Assembly (NCBI GenBank): GCA_019420325.1
Contig: JAHZHK010000107.1
Span: 3,013-9,698 of the forward strand
Direction: 5' to 3'
Source of the DNA: Coriobacteriaceae bacterium
GTDB lineage: Bacteria; Actinomycetota; Coriobacteriia; Coriobacteriales; UMGS124
Length of the DNA stretch: 6,686 nt
Below, piece by piece: positions 1 through 4,101 of the stretch. How positions within the stretch are numbered: the stretch's first letter is position 1; every line of letters begins with the position of its first letter. A program made the position numbers and the translations under genes. The notes beneath the pieces were generated by a model. That model saw only the letters and a list, made by a program, of their open reading frames with translations. It was not told where the DNA came from and ran no database searches.

Positions 1-820
1 CCGCCTGCTCCATGTAAGCCCAGCGCCTGCGGAACTTGGCGCAGCTGGCACGCAGTGCGGTCTCGGCGTCGATATGCTCGCGACGGGCGACATTCACCAA
101 TGCGAATAGGATATCACCGAACTCCATCTCTGCGTCGGCGCTACCGGGAGCGGCAGATTTAAATTCCTCGACTTCGCTTTGTACCTGCTCCCACACACTA
201 TCGACACTATCCCAGTCAAAGCCCGCGGCCACGGCCTTGCGCGAGATCTTCTGCGCCTGCATGAGGGCGGGCAGTTGCACGGGCACGCTGTCGAGCAGGC
301 TCTCGGGCGCCACGCCCTCGGCTGCGGCCTCTTCTTCGCTCTTCTTGTGCTCGCCGAGTTTGACCTTCTCCCAGATGCCGAGCACGTCGTCGGAGGTCGC
401 GGCGTGCTGGGCGTCGGCGTCGCCGAACACGTGGGGGTGGCGGCGCACGAGCTTCTCGTTGATGTCGCGGCACACCGCGTCGATGTCGAACTCGCCGTCG
501 TCGGCGGCGATTTGCGACTGCAAAACGACCTGCATAAGCACGTCGCCGAGCTCCTCGCGCAGGTGGCGGCAGGACGCGCCCTCGATGGCGTCGACTGCCT
601 CGTAGGCCTCCTCGATCATGTTCTTGGCGATGGAGACGTGGGTCTGCTCGCGGTCCCACGGGCAGCCGTCGGGCTGGCGCAGGCGCCAGATGGTGCGCAC
701 GAGCGCGTCAAAGTCGGGGTGGGTGGTGGGCGCGCCGGGCCTCATGGCATCGGCGGGGTCAAGGTGTGCGGCGGCTGGGACTCCGGGTTCGAGTGCGTCT
801 CTTTGGTCTTGGGCGGTCAT
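1..820 (-). CDS. mazG: MazG nucleoside triphosphate pyrophosphohydrolase (C-terminus cut by window edge)
   Basis: MazG hydrolyses (d)NTPs to NMP and pyrophosphate in the cytosol, clearing aberrant nucleotides and, in some bacteria, influencing ppGpp levels. 273 complete codons are visible and the frame runs open off base 1. Residues 47-59 carry the family start LRQPDGCPWDREQ. The first metal-binding signature is E70-E71-x-x-E74 followed by E90-x-x-D93 (EEAYE, EELGD). KLVRRHPHVFGD lies at 123-134. A second MazG repeat includes QKISRKAVAAGFDW (190-203) and EFGDILFALVNVARR (233-247). By comparison with E. coli MazG (about 263 residues) only some 20-30 C-terminal residues should be missing. The ATG at 820 is preferred because AAAGGA (828-833, read on the minus strand) lies 7 bases before it. 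It gives an N-terminal extension of about 35 residues; the internal ATG at 745 has no visible ribosome site. It is transcribed divergently from the gene at 997. Confidence 0.93.
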   Translation of the reverse strand, partial: MTAQDQRDALEPGVPAAAHLDPADAMRPGAPTTHPDFDALVRTIWRLRQPDGCPWDREQTHVSIAKNMIEEAYEAVDAIEGASCRHLREELGDVLMQVVLQSQIAADDGEFDIDAVCRDINEKLVRRHPHVFGDADAQHAATSDDVLGIWEKVKLGEHKKSEEEAAAEGVAPESLLDSVPVQLPALMQAQKISRKAVAAGFDWDSVDSVWEQVQSEVEEFKSAAPGSADAEMEFGDILFALVNVARREHIDAETALRASCAKFRRRWAYMEQA

Positions 821-873
821 GGTCGCATCCTTTCTGCCGCCTTCAGGAGCGGCTGCGTCTGGTGGACGGCGCC

Positions 874-901
874 ATTGTAGGCGGTGGAGCGCCTTGAAAG
901 G
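874..901 (-). promoter_or_regulatory. Possible mazG promoter
   Basis: Read on the minus strand, TACAAT (879 to 874) is a good -10 hexamer. The -35 is weak: CCTTTC at 901 to 896, 16 bases upstream. Transcription would begin near 867 and leave a leader of about 45 bases before the ATG at 820. The -10 is convincing and the -35 is not, so the call is tentative. Confidence 0.3.
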
Positions 902-942
902 TCGCGCATGGGCAGGCATCCACATGGAGTTTTCTCCAGCTG

Positions 943-971
943 ATGACATTGATGATGGTGATGATGATAAT
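943..971 (+). promoter_or_regulatory. Likely promoter of the AlbA_2-family gene, spacer made of GAT/ATG repeats
   Basis: ATGACA (943-948) matches the -35 consensus at five of six positions and GATAAT (966-971) matches the -10 at five of six. The spacer is exactly 17 bases. The spacer is a low-complexity run of GAT/ATG triplets. Predicted transcription starts near 978, just ahead of the AGAGGA ribosome site (981-986) and the ATG at 997. This makes translation from the ATG at 943 unlikely although that frame is open. Confidence 0.5.
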
Positions 972-996
972 GATAAAGAAAGAGGAACCGCACCGA

Positions 997-2062
997 ATGT
1001 TCCTAGGGATGCAGGAGGAGGGCCTTGTGGGTATTCCCATAAACATCAAGACGCTGCTCGAGGGCAATGTGGTCGAACACGCTTGTAAAGGAATACCTCA
1101 ACGAAATCGGCAGCTCACTGCATGAGTCCGCCGATGTCATGTCTTTTGAGGATCTGTGCCTCAGCATGAACATTGCCGCTGGTCCTACTGAGTACATAAA
1201 GCCAAAGAACGTTGGCCTTCTCTTTTTCTCTTCTGATCCGGCGAGGTTCTTTCCTTGCGCGGAGATTGATGTGGTCGAGTTTCCCGACGGCCTGGGCGGG
1301 GAGCGCATTATTGAGAGCACCTTTACCGGGCCCTTGCATCATCAGCTCCGCGATGCGCTGCGATATCTGCGCGGTTCAATCATCAAGGAGCAGGTAGTCA
1401 AGCACCCCGATCGAGCCGAGGCTGACCGCTTTTTCAACTACCCGTATGCTGCGCTTGAAGAAAGCCTTTCAAACGCCGTGTATCACAAAGGCTACGATGT
1501 GCGCGAGCCCATCGAAGTGCGCATTTTGCCCGACCGTATCGAGATCTTGAGCTATCCCGGTGCCGACCGTTCCATCAGTACCGAGGGGCTTCGGACATAT
1601 CGGGCAATAAGCAGGCGCTATCGCAATCGCCGCATCGGTGACTTTCTCAAAGAGCTCCACCTCACCGAGGGGCGCAATACCGGCATGGCTAAAATCTTGC
1701 GGTCTATGCGCCAGAATGGTTCGCCCGACCCTGTCTTCGAGACGGATGGTGACCGGCTGTATTTCTTGACCACGCTTCCGATACATCCTGGGTTTGTCGG
1801 GACTTCCGATGGGAGAGCGACTGTTGGCGCTTCTGCCCCCCGGGGTTATGCGGCCATACCGGAAGGGGAGGAGGTACCTTCGGATGCCGAACGGCTGCTT
1901 GCGTATCTGGCGGAAAATCCGACCGCAACGATAGCCCGTGTGGCTCATGACCTTGGGGTATCTACCTCGACCGTGAGCCGAGCCATCAGTGCGCTCAAGC
2001 TCGAGGGCCACCTTGAGCGTGAGGGGTCTGCACGCAGCGGGCGTTGGGTAGTGCGAGGATAG
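997..2062 (+). pseudogene. AlbA_2 / RecG-like ATP-binding / winged-helix regulator, broken by internal deletion
   Basis: Intact members of this family, as I recall them, have about 460-480 residues: a short N-terminal segment, an AlbA_2 (Schlafen-like, putative DNA-binding) domain, a GHKL-type ATPase-like domain similar to annotated 'RecG-like' C-termini, and often a helix-turn-helix. Here AGAGGA (981-986) and the ATG at 997 open a frame reading IPINIKTLLEGNVVEHA (1033-1083). This is the expected N-terminus, directly before where AlbA_2 should begin. Instead the sequence passes to LVKEYLNEIGSSL in the +1 frame near 1080-1085, a segment that normally follows the AlbA_2 domain. The original frame stops at TGA 1123-1125. 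About 150-180 residues are therefore missing and the junction is out of frame. The missing length is an estimate from memory of the family. The N-terminal and C-terminal portions are otherwise well preserved, which suggests a recent deletion. Confidence 0.68.
1067..2062 (+). CDS. Surviving 331-residue frame: GHKL-like ATP-binding domain plus C-terminal winged helix
   Basis: This open frame is the C-terminal two thirds of the broken gene. Residues 40-54 (GPTEYIKPKNVGLLF) and 71-102 are the linker seen in AlbA_2/ATPase proteins. Residues 124-143 hold the N-box-like FNYPYAALEESLSNAVYHKG. EIRxLP-type strand and EILSYPGADRSIS lie at about 149-171. YRNRRIGDFLKELHLTEGR with the glycine-rich EGRNTGM is at 185-207. 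A winged-helix/helix-turn-helix occupies about 272-331 (IARVAHDLGVSTSTVSRAIS). The formal ATG at 1067 lies inside the codons of the old N-terminal segment, and its AGGG is only 2 bases away. A ribosome could reach this frame only poorly, or by coupling to the short upstream frame. If made, the protein would lack the AlbA_2 domain but keep a possible DNA-binding end. Function is unknown; a transcriptional regulator is the family inference. Confidence 0.5.
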   Translation: MWSNTLVKEYLNEIGSSLHESADVMSFEDLCLSMNIAAGPTEYIKPKNVGLLFFSSDPARFFPCAEIDVVEFPDGLGGERIIESTFTGPLHHQLRDALRYLRGSIIKEQVVKHPDRAEADRFFNYPYAALEESLSNAVYHKGYDVREPIEVRILPDRIEILSYPGADRSISTEGLRTYRAISRRYRNRRIGDFLKELHLTEGRNTGMAKILRSMRQNGSPDPVFETDGDRLYFLTTLPIHPGFVGTSDGRATVGASAPRGYAAIPEGEEVPSDAERLLAYLAENPTATIARVAHDLGVSTSTVSRAISALKLEGHLEREGSARSGRWVVRG

Positions 2063-2128
2063 GCGTATGCCGGTTAGCCTGCGGCACCGCGGGCGTGTCT
2101 GCAACAAAAAGTTCGCGTATCTCGATGC

Positions 2129-2157
2129 TTGCGTTGGGCATAATACGTGGGCACAAT
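2129..2157 (+). promoter_or_regulatory. Possible promoter of the Fe-S protein gene
   Basis: TTGCGT (2129-2134) and CACAAT (2152-2157) are separated by 17 bases. An alternative -10 is CATAAT (2139-2144), with only a poor -35. Start would be near 2164, inside the palindrome at 2159-2173, leaving a leader of about 115 bases. Each hexamer is only a moderate match. Confidence 0.35.
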
Positions 2158-2173
2158 AGATTGTTGGACAATC
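2153..2173. promoter_or_regulatory. Candidate operator: three alternating ACAAT/ATTGT half-sites
   Basis: ACAAT (2153-2157), ATTGT (2160-2164) and ACAAT (2168-2172) follow one another in alternating orientation with 2- and 3-base gaps. The right pair forms a perfect 6+3+6 palindrome, GATTGT-TGG-ACAATC (2159-2173). It overlaps the predicted -10 and start of the Fe-S gene, a typical position for a repressor site. The binding protein is not identifiable from the sequence. Confidence 0.4.
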
Positions 2174-2277
2174 GGTAGAAACGTGCGGAGGAGCCGACGC
2201 GTGAACTTGTGACCGCGAGGCCGCACAAAACGGAAGGCAGCGGGGCTACATACCCCAGCATGGGAGGAACGGATACT

Positions 2278-3426
2278 ATGGCAGAGCAGAGCAAGCTTCG
2301 TGTGGCAGGAGAGAACGCAAAACAGGTCGTGCGCGCCATCGGTCAGGATGAGTCGCTGTGCCTGCGCTGCACCAACTCCGAGTCCACGTGCCAGGCGTGC
2401 GTCGACATCTGCCCTGGCAAGGCTGTGCGCATCCCCAAGTCTACCGAGCATGCCGGCGGTTTCAAGGTGACCATCGGCAAGGGCTTCTGCGTGGACTGCG
2501 GTCTGTGCGCCGCCGTGTGCCCCACCGACTCCATCATCGTGATGGAGCCCACGGCCCGCTACCTGCGCCATCTGCTCAAGCGTGCCCAGGCCATGGCTGG
2601 CGGCACCGGTCACACGCTGTACCTCACCTGCATCGAGACGGGCATCGCCAAGGAGAGCCCCTCGGTCGTGGAGGTTCCCTGCCTGGGTGCTATCACACCT
2701 GAGACCTGGGCCTCGCTCATGCTCGATTTCCCCAACCTCGCGGTGTACCTGCCGGGCGATTTGTGCCCGCGCTGCAAGGCCAAGGCCGCCGAGATGCGCA
2801 TCGTCGACTCGGTGATGGAGGCCATCGAGGTCGTGGGTCGCGAGATGCCCCTTGTGGAGACGCGCCGTGAGCTGGAGTGGACCGACTCTGCGGGCAAGGT
2901 CCGCAAGTCCGGTGACGGTGACGAGCCCTTCGGCGAGATGCTCTCGGGCTTCGGCGACCTGGCGCACGACCTCAAGAACGACCTTACCCACGCCGAGGAG
3001 AACATGACCGAGGAGGAGCGCTGCAACTCCGACCAGCGCAAGACCCGCGTGCGCCTGCGCAAGGAGATCCGCGTGGCCGAGGGCGAGACGACGCCGGGCC
3101 TCAAGGGCGCCGACGACCTCACGGGCACCCTCACGGCTTCCCGCACCACCATCCTCGACGCCGTCATGCGCTTCCCGGAGATTGCGCCGCGCGTCATGCT
3201 CAAGGGCGTGCGCATCGACGCCGAGAAGGCCGGCGAGGCTGCCATGAACGCCGTGGTCGCAGGCTGCCCCCTGGGTGCCGCTCACATGCAGGACGGCGCG
3301 TGCGTGGTCGATCCGCTCGTGTGCGTGGACTGCGGCCTGTGCCGCGAGCTGTGCCCCGAAGGCGCCGTCGAGTCCGTCGAGACCTGCGTTGCCGACCTGC
3401 TGCGCGACCCGGTGGCTGCCGAGTAG
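2278..3426 (+). CDS. Multi-cluster 4Fe-4S ferredoxin-like protein (382 residues)
   Basis: A cytosolic electron carrier or a subunit of a redox enzyme is expected; no partner is encoded next to it. The first N-terminal cluster motif has a long gap: C28-x2-C31-x6-C38-x2-C41-x3-C45-P. The second is classical: C71-x2-C74-x2-C77-x3-C81-P. A third classical motif lies at the C-terminus, C349-x2-C352-x2-C355-x3-C359-P, with C330, C342 and C370 around it. Between them, residues 113-173 form a separate region with C118 (TLYLTCIE), C135 (VPCLG) and C163-x2-C166 (LCPRC). From memory this resembles CLG/GDC-C regions in anaerobe redox proteins of unknown role. Residues 185-310 are charged with no cysteine except C281 or nearby, and probably form a helical spacer. 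No signal peptide or membrane segment is seen. The ATG at 2278 has GGGAGGA (2262-2268) 9 bases upstream; the in-frame ATG at 2260 lies before that site and is rejected. A strong terminator follows, so the gene looks monocistronic. Confidence 0.85.
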   Translation: MAEQSKLRVAGENAKQVVRAIGQDESLCLRCTNSESTCQACVDICPGKAVRIPKSTEHAGGFKVTIGKGFCVDCGLCAAVCPTDSIIVMEPTARYLRHLLKRAQAMAGGTGHTLYLTCIETGIAKESPSVVEVPCLGAITPETWASLMLDFPNLAVYLPGDLCPRCKAKAAEMRIVDSVMEAIEVVGREMPLVETRRELEWTDSAGKVRKSGDGDEPFGEMLSGFGDLAHDLKNDLTHAEENMTEEERCNSDQRKTRVRLRKEIRVAEGETTPGLKGADDLTGTLTASRTTILDAVMRFPEIAPRVMLKGVRIDAEKAGEAAMNAVVAGCPLGAAHMQDGACVVDPLVCVDCGLCRELCPEGAVESVETCVADLLRDPVAAE

Positions 3427-3496
3427 GAAGCGAGCGGGGGTCGAGTGCGGCGGCGGGTTTTGCCTGCCTGCCCACTGCTCACAAAAAGCCTGTTCA

Positions 3497-3541
3497 AAAG
3501 CCCATCTGGTGCGATTCGTATCGCTCAGGTGGGCTTTATTT
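3497..3541 (+). terminator. Intrinsic terminator of the Fe-S gene
   Basis: AAAGCCCATCTG (3497-3508) pairs with CAGGTGGGCTTT (3526-3537) over 12 base pairs with one G-U. The loop holds a second small stem, GCGAT/ATCGC (3511-3515, 3520-3524). ATTT follows. Because the arms start with AAA and end with TTT, it may also work on the minus strand. It lies about 70 bases after the stop at 3426. Confidence 0.8.
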
Positions 3542-3711
3542 GTGGGATAGGGCGGGTTCTGCGCGTGTCGCGCCGTGGAACGTCTAGGGTGTGTCGGGGC
3601 TCATCTGGCACGGTGCGATTTCGCGCATCCGATGCATAAGAACGCGCTCGATTCGAATATGTGCACGTCGTCGCCAGCCTGTGTGCTTTTTGCAAACACA
3701 AGTGCAGCCCC

Positions 3712-3741
3712 TTGTCAAGAGACAAATAGGTAAATTATTCT
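3712..3741 (+). promoter_or_regulatory. Possible promoter
   Basis: TTGTCA (3712-3717) and TATTCT (3736-3741) are 18 bases apart, within the AT-rich part of the gap. TTGTC and GACAA (3712-3716, 3721-3725) also form a perfect 5+4+5 palindrome over the -35. I found no better promoter between here and the helicase start at 4102, so this could drive it through the terminator at 3924. Confidence 0.35.
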
Positions 3742-3796
3742 GATTGAGTTTGCCGACATACGCGTTACGTCTCCTGGGGATCCGCGCCCCGGTGAA

Positions 3797-3925
3797 ATGC
3801 TTCCGTATCATGCTCGTGCGTATGAGGCAACGTCGTCCAGAACTAGCAAGACCGATGTAATCGAGTCTGGGCTGACAGCAACGTTTGCCTCGCGCATTGA
3901 AGCCGAAGCATTTGAGGGCCTCTGA
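3797..3925 (+). CDS. Unrecognised 42-residue frame, possibly a gene remnant
   Basis: The frame is open from 3734 to TGA 3923-3925. Its first ATG is at 3797, giving a 42-residue product beginning MLPYHARAYEATSSR and ending RIEAEAFEGL. No Shine-Dalgarno is visible upstream of that ATG. The same frame is open from 3632 but is broken by TAA at 3731-3733. Its stop codon overlaps the first bases of a strong terminator stem, as often seen for real genes in compact genomes. I recognise no family. It may be a true small protein, the tail of a decayed gene, or chance. Confidence 0.18.
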   Translation: MLPYHARAYEATSSRTSKTDVIESGLTATFASRIEAEAFEGL

Positions 3926-3958
3926 CAGGGGGTTGCGACCCGCCTGTCCATTTTTTTT
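3924..3958 (+). terminator. Intrinsic terminator, possibly an attenuator in the helicase leader
   Basis: GACAGG pairs with CCTGTC (3924-3929, 3943-3948). Next to it GGGT pairs with ACCC, leaving a single bulged G, around a TGCG loop. Eight T residues follow at 3951-3958. This is a textbook intrinsic terminator. It ends 143 bases before the helicase ATG, with no clear promoter in between. Confidence 0.8.
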
Positions 3959-4032
3959 GTGCCCTTGAGCGCTCGTTTTCGCGCTATGCGGCCGTTCAAG
4001 CCTGGACACAACCGACACCATGTGCACCCGGA

Positions 4033-4059
4033 CGGGTTGCGGCTTTTTGCCGTGGCTCG
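4033..4059 (+). promoter_or_regulatory. G-U rich hairpin with U5 loop just upstream of the helicase ribosome site
   Basis: As RNA, CGGGUUGCGGC (4033-4043) pairs with GCCGUGGCUCG (4049-4059) over 11 positions, four of them G-U, around a UUUUU loop. It lies 27 bases before AAGGAG (4087-4092). The temperature-sensitive G-U centre and the position suggest translational or stability control of a helicase mRNA. That role is inference. Confidence 0.35.
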
Positions 4060-4101
4060 GACAGAGCGGGCGCGCAACAACCCCATAAGGAGACTTTTAT
4101 C

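Larger units (their letters stand above)
3542..4101. other. Long intergenic region without a confident gene
   Basis: No frame here has a ribosome site, a recognisable domain and a sensible length together. Composition at 3640-3900 is more AT-rich than the flanking genes. The region contains a promoter-like pair (3712-3741), an open plus-strand frame ending at 3925, a strong terminator immediately after it (3924-3958), and a hairpin close to the helicase start (4033-4059). Two readings fit: a decayed small gene followed by its terminator, or a leader of about 350 bases for the helicase containing an attenuator. Confidence 0.6.

Noticed and set aside
36..880. Plus-strand open frames over the first 880 bases
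   Set aside because: The minus strand encodes a complete MazG domain through this stretch; the plus frames have no recognisable domains.
920..936. Hairpin TGGAG-TTTT-CTCCA in the divergent promoter region
   Set aside because: Five pairs only, no T-run and no relation to a gene end; could be chance.
943..996. Translation start at ATG 943 giving a Met-rich N-terminus
   Set aside because: The tract fits a promoter (ATGACA-17-GATAAT) and a good ribosome site precedes ATG 997 instead.
2066..2090. Terminator of the broken regulator gene (TGCCG/CGGCA hairpin)
   Set aside because: Only 5 base pairs with a 9-base loop and no T-run after it.
2209..2277. Earlier in-frame starts for the Fe-S protein (2209, 2260)
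   Set aside because: The GGGAGGA at 2262-2268 is spaced correctly only for ATG 2278, where a typical N-terminus begins.
2074..3285. Minus-strand open frame of 403 codons
   Set aside because: Antisense shadow of the Fe-S protein; His/Leu/Ala-rich low-information translation, while the sense frame has three ferredoxin motifs.
3584..4027. 147-codon minus-strand frame in the intergenic region
   Set aside because: No ribosome site or domain. It runs across a strong plus-strand terminator and into the helicase leader.
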